Source of the DNA: Amycolatopsis oliviviridis
Lineage (GTDB): Bacteria > Actinomycetota > Actinomycetes > Mycobacteriales > Pseudonocardiaceae
Length of the DNA stretch: 64,000 nucleotides
NCBI RefSeq assembly: GCF_014654365.1
Contig: NZ_BNAY01000007.1
Span: 1 to 64,000 of the forward strand
Direction: 5' to 3'
The notes below the pieces were generated by a model, which was not told the DNA's origin, searched no databases, and saw only the letters and a program-made list of their open reading frames with translations. Positions 8,219 to 16,502 of this stretch are shown here, in pieces. Both the position numbers and the translations under genes were made by a program. Positions within the stretch are counted from its first letter, which is position 1. Every line of letters begins with the position of its first letter.

Positions 8219-8515
8219 TCACTGGATTTCGACGCCGATGTCCAGGATCTTCGCCGGCCAGGAGATGGTCAGGTGGGACTCCGCCCCGTTGGCGGCCCAT
8301 TCGCCGACGGCGTTGCCGCAGACCGGGCTGCAGTTGTACGCGGTCACCCGGTACGGGTGGGTGCCGTACGCGGTGCAGCTCGCCCAGGCGTACTTCGCCC
8401 CGTCGTGGCCGCCGGTGCAGCCGGGCGGCGGCGTGGCCGACGCCGCCGCGGGCAGGCTCACCGAAGCGGCGACCGCGATACCGACCGCCGCGAGAACGCG
8501 CGAAAACTTGCGCAT
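8219..8515 (-). CDS. Small secreted cysteine-containing protein
   Basis: 98-aa protein with a typical Sec signal peptide: basic start MRKFSR, an Ala/Val-rich core, and a cleavage site near ASA-TPP at about residue 28. The mature part of roughly 70 aa has four cysteines (in PPGCTGG, WASCTAY, YNCSPVCGN), suggesting two disulfides. The sequence is rich in Gly, Ala and Tyr with no recognisable catalytic motif. Function is unknown; it is probably a small exported stress or wall-associated protein. It stands alone between a hairpin repeat and lipB. Confidence 0.75.
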   Translation of the reverse strand: MRKFSRVLAAVGIAVAASVSLPAAASATPPPGCTGGHDGAKYAWASCTAYGTHPYRVTAYNCSPVCGNAVGEWAANGAESHLTISWPAKILDIGVEIQ

Positions 8516-8576
8516 GACTTCCTCCCAGTACGACCACCGGCGTTTCCGGCGGCCGTACCGGTGATCTTCGCAGATC

Positions 8577-9320
8577 TCAGTTCTGCAGGGCGAAAGTCAC
8601 GCCAGGAGCGGCAGGTGCCTCGGGACGCGGCAGCCAGCGCTCGCCGCTCACCGGAAGGTCGCCTTCCAGCGCCGCGAGCACGGCGTCACGCGCCATCGGC
8701 AGGACCGACGCCACGGTGACCTCGCGGTCGAGCTCGTAGGACAGCGACGTCACGCCCGCGTCCCGGATGCCGCACGGGACGATCTTGTCGAAGGCGCCGA
8801 GGTCGGGGTTGCAGTTCAGTTCGAAGCCGTGCATGGTCACGCCGCGCTGCACGCGGATGCCGATCGCGGCGATCTTCCGTTCCACGCCGCGGTCGTCGGC
8901 GGGGATCCAGACGCCGCTGCGGCCCTCGACCCGGCCGGTGTGCACGCCGAGCTGGTCGCAGACGGTGATCAGGGCCTCTTCGAGACGCCGCACGTAGTGC
9001 ACGACGTCGATCGGGTCGGCGAGTTTGACGATCGGGTAACCGACCAGCTGGCCGGGACCGTGCCAGGTGATCTTCCCGCCGCGGTCGACGTCGAGCACCG
9101 GGGTGCCGTCGGTCGGCCTGTCCTCGGCTTCGGTGCGCTTGCCCGCGGTGTACACCGACGGGTGCTCCAGCAGGAGCATGGTGTCGGGGCCTTCGCCGTC
9201 GGCACAGGCTGTCACGTGGCGGCGCTGGAGTTCCCAGGCTTCGGTGTAGTCGATCGTCCCGATCTCACGGACGTCGACGGGCTCGGTGGCGGCACGGCAT
9301 GACGTGGTCGAAGAGCTCAC
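8577..9320 (-). CDS. lipB: Octanoyl-[acyl-carrier-protein]-protein octanoyltransferase LipB
   Basis: Transfers the octanoyl group from acyl-ACP to lipoyl-domain lysines, the first step of lipoate synthesis; LipA then adds sulfur. 247 aa. Motifs in order are LLLEHPSVYTAGKR, GGKITWHGPGQLVGYP, KIAAIGIR with the catalytic Lys, and HGFELNCNPDL followed by IVPCGI with the catalytic Cys. The GTG start at 9320 gives a slightly extended Ser/Thr-rich N-terminus. A shorter start is possible, since no strong ribosome site was seen. It is in line with PAP2 (10 bp upstream) and the epimerase gene, matching the mycobacterial epimerase-lipB order. Confidence 0.96.
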   Translation of the reverse strand: MSSSTTSCRAATEPVDVREIGTIDYTEAWELQRRHVTACADGEGPDTMLLLEHPSVYTAGKRTEAEDRPTDGTPVLDVDRGGKITWHGPGQLVGYPIVKLADPIDVVHYVRRLEEALITVCDQLGVHTGRVEGRSGVWIPADDRGVERKIAAIGIRVQRGVTMHGFELNCNPDLGAFDKIVPCGIRDAGVTSLSYELDREVTVASVLPMARDAVLAALEGDLPVSGERWLPRPEAPAAPGVTFALQN

Positions 9321-9330
9321 CTGAGCGACA

Positions 9331-9945
9331 CTACGCCGGGTCTTCCGGCCGGGGCAGCAGCCCCAGCGCGGTCGCCGAAATCAGGCCCACACCACCCACC
9401 GCGAGTACGGATCCCGCGGTGTCGGTCAGCCAGTGCACACCCAGCACGATGCGGCAGAGCGCGCCCACGAGCGTCGCCGCGACGGCGATCGTGATCGTGA
9501 GACGCGTCAGGTGCGGACGTGTCCAAGCACACAGCAGTACCACGACGAAACCGGTGCAGGCGACTGCGACGACGTGCCCGCTCGGGTAGCTCGGATCGGG
9601 GAATACGCGGGGGCGGTCCCGGTAGAACAGCGGTTTGGCGATCAGGCTGGTCAGGCGGCACAGCACCAGGACGACGGCCAGTTTGACGCACAACGCGGTC
9701 AGCTCCCGGCGGCGCAGCGCGATCAGCACCAGCACCGCGCCCAGCGCGAACGGCAGGACCGGGCCGAGCACGTTCGTGACCAGGTCGGCCACCTGGCCGA
9801 GGGGCCGGGTGTACTGCCCGCGGAACGTGTCGGCGAGGGCGACGTCGACCGGGGGCGGCCGCCGGTCGACGGACAGCCCGAGGACGACGAAGCCGATCAG
9901 CAGAAGGGCTCCGGCGAGGACGTACAGACCGCGCCGCGCGGTCAT
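9331..9945 (-). CDS. PAP2-superfamily membrane phosphatase
   Basis: Integral membrane phosphatase of the PAP2 family, 204 aa, with about five or six hydrophobic segments. The three-part active site is present: KPLFYRDRPR (KxxxxxxRP), YPSGHVV (PSGH) and CRIVLGVHWLTD (xRxxxxxHxxxD, where the usual Ser-Arg is Cys-Arg). Such enzymes dephosphorylate lipid phosphates or isoprenyl diphosphates such as undecaprenyl-PP. The ATG at 9945 overlaps the TGA of the epimerase gene (ATGA), so translation is coupled. The gene is tightly packed with lipB. The exact substrate is unknown. Confidence 0.88.
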   Translation of the reverse strand: MTARRGLYVLAGALLLIGFVVLGLSVDRRPPPVDVALADTFRGQYTRPLGQVADLVTNVLGPVLPFALGAVLVLIALRRRELTALCVKLAVVLVLCRLTSLIAKPLFYRDRPRVFPDPSYPSGHVVAVACTGFVVVLLCAWTRPHLTRLTITIAVAATLVGALCRIVLGVHWLTDTAGSVLAVGGVGLISATALGLLPRPEDPA

Positions 9946-10826
9946 GTCGCGGCGGCCAGCGCGTCTTCCAGGGTCGGGTGGCGGAACTCGTACCCCGCTT
10001 CCTCCAGCGCCTTGGGCATGGCGCGCTGCCCGAACAGCGCCATCTCCTCGGCCGCCTGTCCGAGCGCGATCTTCATGGCGAATCCGGGGACCTGCCAGAA
10101 CGCCGGCCGGTGCACGGCGTGGCCCAAGGCCTTGGTGAAGGCCGCGTTCGTGGCCGGCTGCGGCCCGGAGAGGTTCACCGCGCCGGACAGCGACTCGTTC
10201 TCCAGCGCGAAGACGATCGCGCCGACCTCGTCGTCGAGCGAGATCCACGGCATGTACTGCTTGCCGTCGCCGAGTTTCCCGCCGAGTCCCAGGCGGAACA
10301 GCGGCCGCAGGACGTCGAGGAGGCCGCCCTTGCGCGCGAGCACCAGCCCGGTGCGGATGCGCACGACCCGGGCGCCCGCGGTCGCCGCGGTCTCGGTGGC
10401 GCCTTCCCAGGCGGTGCAGAGCCCGGCGAGGAAACCGCGCCCCACCGGGCTCGATTCGTCCACAACGGACGGTCCGGGGTCGCCGTAGTAGCCGACGGCG
10501 GAAGCGTTGACCAGCACGGGGATCCGGTGTTCGGCGACGGCTTCCGCGAGCACCTCCGTCGGTTCGACCCGGCTGTCGAGCAGAACCTGTTTGCGAGCCG
10601 CGCTCCAGCGTCCGGGCAGCAGCGGCGCGCCCGCGAGGTTCACCACGGCGTCGACGCCGTCGAGCGCGCCGTCCGCGATCTCCCCGGCGGGAGGATCCCA
10701 GCGGCGCTCGTCGCCGCTTCGCTCCTCCCGGCGTACCAGGCGGACCACTTCGTGTCCGGAGCCGCGCAACCGCTTCGTCAGGGAGGTGCCGATCAGTCCG
10801 CTCGCGCCCGCGATCAGAACTCGCAT
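9942..10826 (-). CDS. TIGR01777-family epimerase (SDR superfamily)
   Basis: Atypical SDR of the YfcH/SulA-related TIGR01777 family, 294 aa. The N-terminal Rossmann motif is RVLIAGASGLIG, followed by the NLAG segment, NASAVGYYG, and the family-specific FRLGLGGKLGDGKQYMPW segment. A short C-terminal DUF1731-like helical part ends EYRHPTLEDAL-style (here YEFRHPTLEDAL). The start MRVLIAG at 10826 is the only one that gives a normal N-terminus. It sits beside lipB as in mycobacteria (Rv2216-Rv2217). Its biochemical role is not established in any organism I can name with confidence. Confidence 0.9.
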   Translation of the reverse strand: MRVLIAGASGLIGTSLTKRLRGSGHEVVRLVRREERSGDERRWDPPAGEIADGALDGVDAVVNLAGAPLLPGRWSAARKQVLLDSRVEPTEVLAEAVAEHRIPVLVNASAVGYYGDPGPSVVDESSPVGRGFLAGLCTAWEGATETAATAGARVVRIRTGLVLARKGGLLDVLRPLFRLGLGGKLGDGKQYMPWISLDDEVGAIVFALENESLSGAVNLSGPQPATNAAFTKALGHAVHRPAFWQVPGFAMKIALGQAAEEMALFGQRAMPKALEEAGYEFRHPTLEDALAAAT

Positions 10827-10840
10827 GAACCGATCGTGTC

Positions 10841-11341
10841 CTATCCGCGATCCGGCCGCACGCTCAGGTTCTTGAGTTGCCCGGCGACGTCGGACGCGGC
10901 GGTGAGCAGCACCAGCACCGGGATCGTCGCGGCAGGCCGGAGCCGGTAGCTGCCGCGCTTGTCCTGCTCGACGATCCCGGCGCCGGTCAGCGCCTTGAGG
11001 TGGTGGTACAGCTGGCCGGGCGACCCGAGGTCGGCGGCCTCCTGCAAGGCGGGCGCGGTCTGCGCACCCTTCTCGGCCAGTGTCCGCACGAGCGCCACCC
11101 GCGCTGTGCTGGACAGGGCCGCGAGCACCTCGACCCGAGGCCCGTCCGCGCACGCCAGAATCGGACCGGGCGTGACGTTGATCGCCCAGCTCAGTTCGAG
11201 CGGGTCGGTCAGCTCACCGTGGTAGCCGACCAGCCCGCCGGGGCTCGCCGCGGACTCGGGCTGCTGCTGACCGTGCTGACTTTCGAGCGCGGCGACCCGG
11301 GCTTCGAGGGCGGCGATCCGGTCGGCGAGCTCAGCGTCCAT
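10841..11341 (-). CDS. ArsR-like winged-helix regulator with N-terminal coiled coil
   Basis: 166-aa protein. The first 25 residues form a short heptad coiled coil (ADRIAALEARVAALES). A central winged-helix domain of ArsR type follows: VLAALSSTARVALVRTLAEKG, GSPGQLYHHLKALTGAGIVEQ as the recognition helix, and a wing GSYRLR. A hydrophobic C-terminal helix then follows. No metal-binding cysteines of the ArsR/SmtB kind are seen, so the signal may be protein or ligand based. It is located 15 bp upstream of the epimerase/PAP2/lipB run on the same strand and could regulate it, though that is inference. Confidence 0.78.
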   Translation of the reverse strand: MDAELADRIAALEARVAALESQHGQQQPESAASPGGLVGYHGELTDPLELSWAINVTPGPILACADGPRVEVLAALSSTARVALVRTLAEKGAQTAPALQEAADLGSPGQLYHHLKALTGAGIVEQDKRGSYRLRPAATIPVLVLLTAASDVAGQLKNLSVRPDRG

Positions 11342-11363
11342 ACCGGCTATCTATACCTTCGCC

Positions 11364-12446
11364 TCAGCAGAGCGCTCGTTCCAGGGCGGTGAACCGCGCC
11401 GGGTCGGAGAGCGCCGCGAGGACGACGTCGATCAGCGGTAGCTCGTTCTGGATGTCCTGATCGGTCACGCCGTGGAGCAGGACGGCCGCCGTGCCCGAAC
11501 GGCCGCCCGGCCACCGCACGGAAAGCCCCATGGTGAGCGTGCGCGGCAGCGCCCCGTCCTTGATGAGCACTTCGCTCGCGCCGGGCGGGACGCGGCCGGA
11601 AAGCGGGCGCGCGAGGATCTCACGGGCCTGCGGGTAGAGACCCCTGGCGATGTTGCGGTGGAGCGAGAACAGCTCCGACGCGGTACCTCTGGCGTGGCCC
11701 TTGACCCACGGCCACTGCGCGTCCGGCGTCCCCGGCATCTCCGGGATGCGCTTGAACGCTTCGGCGCGGAACGCGGGATCGGCCACGAACCGCCGGGCCA
11801 CCGTGTCGCCCATCGCCCGCCGGACCGCGGCCGGGCTGCCGGGCGGGGGCGCGTACTCCGGCAGCATCAGCATCAGGACCTCGCCGCCCAGCGAACGGGT
11901 GTCCGGCCTCGCCCAGCCGCCGCGTGCCGCCGCACGATGAAGGGCGTCATCGCCGAGGCGGGTGCGGAGGTAGTCCGTGGCCGCGTTGTCGCTGAAGAAG
12001 ATCATCGCTTCGGGGAGCCTCGCCAGCGGGACGCGTTGCTCGGGATCCTTGGCGATGCCGTAGTCGTCGCAGGGGACACCCAGCCATTCGAGCGCGTGGA
12101 AATGCGCGCGGCCGTCGGAGACGAACGGGTGGTGGGCGTCCCAGTCGCCGACCCGGACCTCTTCCTGCGGATCGAGCCTGCCCTCGGCGACGGCCACGGC
12201 GTACGCGCTGAGGTGCACGACCTTGACCGAGGACGCCAGCAGGCGCCGGGTGCCGGCGTTGCGGGCGGCACGACGGCCCGCGCCGTCGTCGATCACGATG
12301 GAGACGTCGCCCCGATGTGCGGCGATCCAGTCGAGCCAGCCCTGTTGGGTCGATGTGTCCGTTGTCGCGGCGGTCGCGATTCCCGGCAGGAACAGCGCGG
12401 CCGATCCGGCGGCGGCGCCCGCCAGCAGATGGCGTCTGGTCGGCAT
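11364..12446 (-). CDS. Class A beta-lactamase-fold serine hydrolase, Tat-exported
   Basis: 360-aa exported serine hydrolase. The N-terminus MPTRRHLLAGAAAG is a twin-arginine signal, with cleavage near residue 27. Active-site motifs of the penicillin-binding fold are all visible: SxxK at Ser72-Lys75 (SSVK), SDN at 152-154 and KDG at 296-298. The spacing suits a class A beta-lactamase or a related carboxypeptidase-like hydrolase. The omega-loop ExxLN motif was not identified, so true beta-lactamase activity is uncertain. A promoter with a perfect TTGACA lies about 60 bp upstream. It stands alone, followed after 22 bp by the winged-helix gene. Confidence 0.85.
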   Translation of the reverse strand: MPTRRHLLAGAAAGSAALFLPGIATAATTDTSTQQGWLDWIAAHRGDVSIVIDDGAGRRAARNAGTRRLLASSVKVVHLSAYAVAVAEGRLDPQEEVRVGDWDAHHPFVSDGRAHFHALEWLGVPCDDYGIAKDPEQRVPLARLPEAMIFFSDNAATDYLRTRLGDDALHRAAARGGWARPDTRSLGGEVLMLMLPEYAPPPGSPAAVRRAMGDTVARRFVADPAFRAEAFKRIPEMPGTPDAQWPWVKGHARGTASELFSLHRNIARGLYPQAREILARPLSGRVPPGASEVLIKDGALPRTLTMGLSVRWPGGRSGTAAVLLHGVTDQDIQNELPLIDVVLAALSDPARFTALERALC

Positions 12447-12476
12447 GGTCGATACCCCTCCCTCTTGTTTTCCGTA

Positions 12477-12510
12477 ATTCCGGAATACTAGATTTCGGGG
12501 AGGCTGTCAA
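12477..12510 (-). promoter_or_regulatory. Promoter region of the serine hydrolase gene
   Basis: Read on the minus strand, TTGACA (12510-12505) is followed by AT-rich DNA. TAGTAT lies 14 bp and TATTCC 17 bp downstream. A perfect 10-bp palindrome ATTCCGGAAT (12477-12486) lies over the expected transcription start and could be an operator. The -35 is convincing; the -10 choice is not settled. Confidence 0.5.
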
Positions 12511-12513
12511 ACT

Positions 12514-12580
12514 CCGCGTTTAGTCCTCTGGATGCGGTAGTTCGTGGTGCCAACTACCGCATCAAGAGGACGAAACGCGG
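12514..12580. repeat. Inverted repeat, GTTTAGTCCTCTGGATGCG family (copy 2)
   Basis: A 29-base left arm beginning CCGCGTTTAGTCCTCTGGATG (12514-12542) faces an almost exactly complementary right arm ending GAGGACGAAACGCGG (12552-12580) across a 9-base spacer. It lies between sucB (minus) and the serine hydrolase promoter. It is the same family as the element at 117-201. Confidence 0.8.
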
Positions 12581-12594
12581 GGAGGGAGAAAGGC

Positions 12595-12632
12595 GAAGGC
12601 CCCCGCCCCGCCGAAGCGGGACGAGGGCCTTC
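12595..12632 (-). terminator. Intrinsic terminator downstream of sucB
   Basis: On the minus strand, a 17-bp stem (with a few G-T pairs) starting GAAGGCCC closes a TTCG tetraloop. It begins 18 bases after the sucB stop. No long T-run follows, as is common in actinobacteria. Confidence 0.75.
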
Positions 12633-12649
12633 ACCGGACTACCGGAGGA

Positions 12650-14422
12650 TCAGAGACCGAGCTCGTCCTCGAAGTTGCCCTCTTCCAGACGCTGCTTGAT
12701 CGTCGTGACGAAGCGGCCCGCGTCGGCCCCGTCCACCAGGCGGTGGTCGTAGGTCAGCGGCAGGAACGCCATCGACCGGACGGCGATCGTGTCGTTGCCG
12801 TCGGCGTCCGCGATCACGACCGGACGCTTCACGACCGCGCCGGTGCCGAGCATGCCGGACTGCGGCTGCACGATGATCGGCGTGTCGAACAGGGCGCCGT
12901 TGGAGCCGATGTTCGTGATCGTGAAGGTGCCGCCCGAAAGCTCGTCCGGCTTGATCTGGCCCGAACGCGCGCGGCCCGCCAGGTCGGCGATGCGGTGCGC
13001 GAGACCGGCGAGGCTCAGCTCACCCGCGTCGTGGATGACCACCGACAGCAGACCCTTTTCGGTGTCCACCGCGATCCCCAGGTGCACCGCACCGTGGTAG
13101 GTGATCTCCTTCGTGTCCTCGTTGTAGGACGCGTTGACGTTCGGGTGCTGCTTGAGCGCCTCGACGGTGGCCTTCGCGAAGAACGGCAGGAACGTCAGGT
13201 TGACGCCCTCGCGCTCCTTGAAGGCCGCCTTCGCCCGCTGGCGGAGCTTGGCGATCTTCGTGACGTCCACCTCGTGGACCTGCGTGAGCTGCGCGGAAAG
13301 CTGCAGCGACTCGCGGGTCTTCGTGGCGGTGATCTGACGGATCCGGCTGGCCTTCTGCACGGTGCCGCGCAGGGCCGCGAGCTCCGGCGAAACCGCGGCC
13401 TTGCGCGGAGCCGACGGGGCGGCGGCCGGGGCGGCGGCAGCGGGCTGCGCGGCGGGAGCCGGGGCGGCCTTCTGCTTGGCCTCGGCGGCCGCGAGCACGT
13501 CCTGCTTGCGGATACGGCCACCGACACCGCTGCCGGTCAGCGACGACAGGTCGATGCCGTGCTCCGAAGCGAGCTTGCGGACCAGCGGCGTGACGTACGG
13601 CGCGTTGTCCGAGCCGTTGTCGGTGCTCGCCGCGGTGGGCTTCGGCGCTTCGGCCTTGGGAGCCGGGGCGGCCTGAGGAGCCGGGGCGGGCTTCGGCGCG
13701 GGAGCCGCTTCGACCTTGGGCTCGGGCTTCGGTTCCGGCTTGGGCTCCGGCTTCGGCTCGGGCTTGGGTTCCGGCTTCGGCTCGGCCTTGGGGGCCGGGG
13801 CGGAACCGGCGGCACCGATCACCGCGAGCACTCCGCCGACCTCGACGGTCTCGTCCTCACCGGCGCGGATCTCCAGCACGGTGCCGGCGACCGGGGACGG
13901 GACCTCGGTGTCGACCTTGTCCGTGGAGATCTCGAGCAGCGGCTCGTCGACCTCGACGCTCTCGCCGACCTGCTTGAGCCACCGGGTGACGGTGCCCTCG
14001 GTGACGCTCTCGCCCAGCTCGGGCAGCTTCACCTCGGTGCCTTCGCCACCCGAAGCCGGCGCGGTGTCCGGCTGGGACGGCGCGGCGGCCTCCTCCTGCG
14101 CGGGCTCGGGCTCGGGCTCCGGCTCGGGCTGCGCCTCTTCGGCGGCGGGCGCGGCGGAACCGGAGGACTCCGGCACGCCACCGGTCCCGTCGTCGATGAC
14201 GGCGAGCTCGCCGCCGACCTCGACGGTCTCGTCTTCCTGGGCGCTGATCTTCACGACCTTGCCGGCGACCGGGGACGGGACCTCGGTGTCGACCTTGTCC
14301 GTGGAGATCTCGAGCAACGGCTCGTCGACCTCGACGGTGTCGCCCTCCTGCTTCAACCACCGGGTGACGGTGCCCTCGGTGACGCTCTCACCGAGCTCCG
14401 GCAACGTGACGGAGTAGGCCAT
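12650..14422 (-). CDS. sucB: Dihydrolipoamide acyltransferase E2 (SucB/DlaT type) with two lipoyl domains
   Basis: Core E2 enzyme of 2-oxoacid dehydrogenase complexes, 590 aa. Two lipoyl domains (about residues 1-78 and 130-205) each carry TDKVDTEVPSP with the lipoylated Lys. A Pro-Lys-Glu linker (repeated KPEP) separates them from the peripheral subunit-binding domain (about 278-315, SGVGGRIRKQDVLAA). The catalytic domain ends with TYDHRLVDGADAGRF, with active-site His about 560. In mycobacteria the equivalent protein serves pyruvate dehydrogenase; annotation as succinyltransferase is traditional, so acyl specificity is uncertain. It is followed by a TTCG-loop terminator and preceded 56 bp upstream by lpdA. 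lipA and lipB in the same region supply its cofactor. Confidence 0.95.
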   Translation of the reverse strand: MAYSVTLPELGESVTEGTVTRWLKQEGDTVEVDEPLLEISTDKVDTEVPSPVAGKVVKISAQEDETVEVGGELAVIDDGTGGVPESSGSAAPAAEEAQPEPEPEPEPAQEEAAAPSQPDTAPASGGEGTEVKLPELGESVTEGTVTRWLKQVGESVEVDEPLLEISTDKVDTEVPSPVAGTVLEIRAGEDETVEVGGVLAVIGAAGSAPAPKAEPKPEPKPEPKPEPKPEPKPEPKVEAAPAPKPAPAPQAAPAPKAEAPKPTAASTDNGSDNAPYVTPLVRKLASEHGIDLSSLTGSGVGGRIRKQDVLAAAEAKQKAAPAPAAQPAAAAPAAAPSAPRKAAVSPELAALRGTVQKASRIRQITATKTRESLQLSAQLTQVHEVDVTKIAKLRQRAKAAFKEREGVNLTFLPFFAKATVEALKQHPNVNASYNEDTKEITYHGAVHLGIAVDTEKGLLSVVIHDAGELSLAGLAHRIADLAGRARSGQIKPDELSGGTFTITNIGSNGALFDTPIIVQPQSGMLGTGAVVKRPVVIADADGNDTIAVRSMAFLPLTYDHRLVDGADAGRFVTTIKQRLEEGNFEDELGL

Positions 14423-14478
14423 CGTTCGCTGACTCCCTTGATATGTCTTGCTTGGTCTGGTTCTTCGACGGTGAGACG

Positions 14479-15852
14479 TCAGCTGTGGACGTGCAGCGGC
14501 TTGCCCGCCAGGGCGAGGAACGCTTCACCGAGGGCCTCGGTCTGGGTGGGGTGCGCGTGGATGAGCGGGGCCACGTCCTCGGGGAACGCCTCCCAGCTGT
14601 AGATCAGCTGCGCTTCGCCGATCAGCTCGCCGACGCGGTCGCCCACCATGTGCACGCCCACGACCGGCCCTTCCGGAGCCTTGATCAGCTTGACCCCACC
14701 GGAGGTCTTGAGGATCTGGCTCTTGCCGTTGCCGCCGAGGTCGTAGGTGAAGGTGGTGACGTCGGAGCCGTACTTCTCCTTCGCCTGCGACTCGGTCAGG
14801 CCGACCGAAGCGACCTCGGGGTGCGAGTAGGTGACGCGCGGGATGCCGCTCTCGTCGATCACGCGCGGCTCCTGGCCCGCGATCTCCTCCGCGACGAAGA
14901 TGCCCTGCTGGAACCCGCGGTGCGCGAGCTGCAGACCCGGGACGATGTCGCCGACGGCGTAGACGTTCGGCAGGTTGGTGCGCAGGCGGTCGTCGGTGAG
15001 CACGAAGCCGCGCTCCATCTTGACGCCTGCCTCCTCGTACCCGTGCCCGGCCGAGTTCGGGCCGCGGCCCACGGCGACCAGCAGCAGGTCGGCTTCGAGC
15101 GTCTCGCCGGACTCCAGCGACACGCTGACGCCGTTGTCGTCCTGCTTGGCGCCGGTGAACCGGACGCCGGTCTTGAAGGCGATCTTGCGACGGCGGAAAG
15201 CGCGCTCGAGCTGCTTGGACGCGTACTCGTCCTCGTTCGGGACCAGGCGGGGCAGCGCCTCCACGATGGTGACGTCGACGCCGAAGGACGCCCAGACGGA
15301 CGCGAATTCGACACCGATGACACCACCGCCGAGGACGATGGCCTTCTTGGGGATGTAGTCCAGCGAAAGCGCCTGCTCGCTCGCGATGATGCGGCCGCCC
15401 AGCTCCAGGCCGGGAAGCGTCTTCGAGTACGAGCCGGTGGCGAGGATGACGTTCTTGCCGGTGTAGCGGGTGCCGTCGACCTCGACGGTCGTACCGCCGA
15501 CGAACGTCCCGGTGCCCTCGACGAGGTTCACCTTGTGCGCCTTGGCCAGGCCCTGGAGGCCCTTGTACAGGCGCGAGATGATCCCGTCCTTGTACTTGTT
15601 GACCCCGGCGATGTCGATGCCTTCCAGCACGGCCTTGACACCGAAGGTCTCGGCGTCGCGGGTCTCGTCGGCGACCTCCGCCGCGTGCAGGAGGGCCTTG
15701 GTCGGGATGCAGCCTCGGTGGAGGCACGTCCCGCCAAGCTTGTCCTTTTCGATCAGGGTGACGGAAAGGCCCAGCTCGGCCGCGCGGAACGCGGCGGCGT
15801 AGCCGCCCGATCCGCCACCCAGGATCACAAGGTCGGCGGAGGTGTCGGTCAC
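14479..15852 (-). CDS. lpdA: Dihydrolipoyl dehydrogenase E3
   Basis: FAD-dependent dihydrolipoamide dehydrogenase, 457 aa. It reoxidises the lipoyl arms of E2 with NAD. An FAD-binding GGGSGGYAAAFRAAELG motif starts near residue 12. The redox disulfide is Cys43/Cys48 in GGTCLHRGCIPTK, the NAD-binding GGGVIGVEFASVW lies near the centre, and the interface His-Glu motif HAHPTQTEALGEAF is at the C-terminus. I use the GTG at 15852 because GAGGAG lies 9 bases before it. Upstream in-frame sequence overlaps the divergent gene's promoter and does not look coding. Same operon direction as sucB. Confidence 0.96.
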   Translation of the reverse strand: MTDTSADLVILGGGSGGYAAAFRAAELGLSVTLIEKDKLGGTCLHRGCIPTKALLHAAEVADETRDAETFGVKAVLEGIDIAGVNKYKDGIISRLYKGLQGLAKAHKVNLVEGTGTFVGGTTVEVDGTRYTGKNVILATGSYSKTLPGLELGGRIIASEQALSLDYIPKKAIVLGGGVIGVEFASVWASFGVDVTIVEALPRLVPNEDEYASKQLERAFRRRKIAFKTGVRFTGAKQDDNGVSVSLESGETLEADLLLVAVGRGPNSAGHGYEEAGVKMERGFVLTDDRLRTNLPNVYAVGDIVPGLQLAHRGFQQGIFVAEEIAGQEPRVIDESGIPRVTYSHPEVASVGLTESQAKEKYGSDVTTFTYDLGGNGKSQILKTSGGVKLIKAPEGPVVGVHMVGDRVGELIGEAQLIYSWEAFPEDVAPLIHAHPTQTEALGEAFLALAGKPLHVHS

Positions 15853-16075
15853 TTCAATAACTCCTCGGCAAGCGGTAGGGGTGGAGCTCTGGCGCCGCCT
15901 CGCGCGGTATACGCGCGCGCGGACACTTGCCATCTTGTCACTACGCGTGGAGAGCCTGCGACCTAGGCCGCGTCGTGTGACCCACGGGACACGGTCCACC
16001 CGGGTCGCCACGCTGAGCACACGCCCGCGTCGGGATAATGGACATCGGACGCGAATGGGAAGTGAGGTGGTCGGA

Positions 16076-16411
16076 GTGGGTCTGTTCGACTCGCTGCGCC
16101 GGCGCTCTAAAGGCGGGCAGAAGCCCGGTACGCTGCGAAAAGCCTCTTCAAACGACTTCAAGCATCTCGAGGAGTGGGCCGCTTCACGGACCGGTGTCGA
16201 GGCCTACGTGGAGCCGAAGACCAACGTCACGGAGACCACGGTCGTCCTCATCGCCCATGACGGTGAGTGGACCCGGCGCCGGATCGAGAGCCTGGACGCG
16301 GCGCAGCAGTTCGGTCACAAACGGTCGATCCCCGTGTACGAGGTGGCGCGGGTCGGCTACCCGAAGCGGATGCGGGAGTACACCGAGCGGAAGAAGCGCG
16401 GCGAAGCCTGA
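16076..16411 (+). CDS. Conserved actinobacterial protein of unknown function
   Basis: 111-aa protein starting VGLFDSLRRRSKGG and ending in a basic tail (MREYTERKKRGEA). It is predicted soluble and alpha/beta, with VVLIAHDGEWTRRRI in the middle. It resembles small conserved proteins often found divergent from lpdA in actinobacteria; no function is known to me. The GTG at 16076 is preferred since GAGGTGG lies 5 bases upstream. GATAAT at 16034-16039 may be its -10 box. It converges on the SUKH gene, with a strong hairpin between them. Confidence 0.75.
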   Translation: MGLFDSLRRRSKGGQKPGTLRKASSNDFKHLEEWAASRTGVEAYVEPKTNVTETTVVLIAHDGEWTRRRIESLDAAQQFGHKRSIPVYEVARVGYPKRMREYTERKKRGEA

Positions 16412-16428
16412 CGCTCAGTGCGGTACGC

Positions 16429-16477
16429 CCCGAGCGCCACGTTCGAGACGGTGAGCGTCTCAGGCGTGGCGCTCGGG
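16429..16477. terminator. Bidirectional hairpin between convergent genes
   Basis: A 13-bp perfect stem (CCCGAGCGCCACG at 16429-16441 against 16465-16477) holds an inner stem (GAGACG/CGTCTC). It sits between the stops of the genes ending at 16411 (plus) and 16503 (minus), so it can serve both directions. There is no U-tract. Confidence 0.65.
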
Positions 16478-16502
16478 ACACGCTCACCGGCCCCGGCGGA
16501 TT

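Noticed and set aside
11364..12446. Calling the Tat-exported serine hydrolase a confirmed beta-lactamase
   Set aside because: SxxK, SDN and KxG are present, but no omega-loop ExxLN motif was found, so only the fold is claimed.
14479..16161. Extended lpdA N-terminus
   Set aside because: The extra 103 codons overlap the promoter and start of the divergent gene. GTG 15852 has GAGGAG upstream and gives the standard FAD-domain start.
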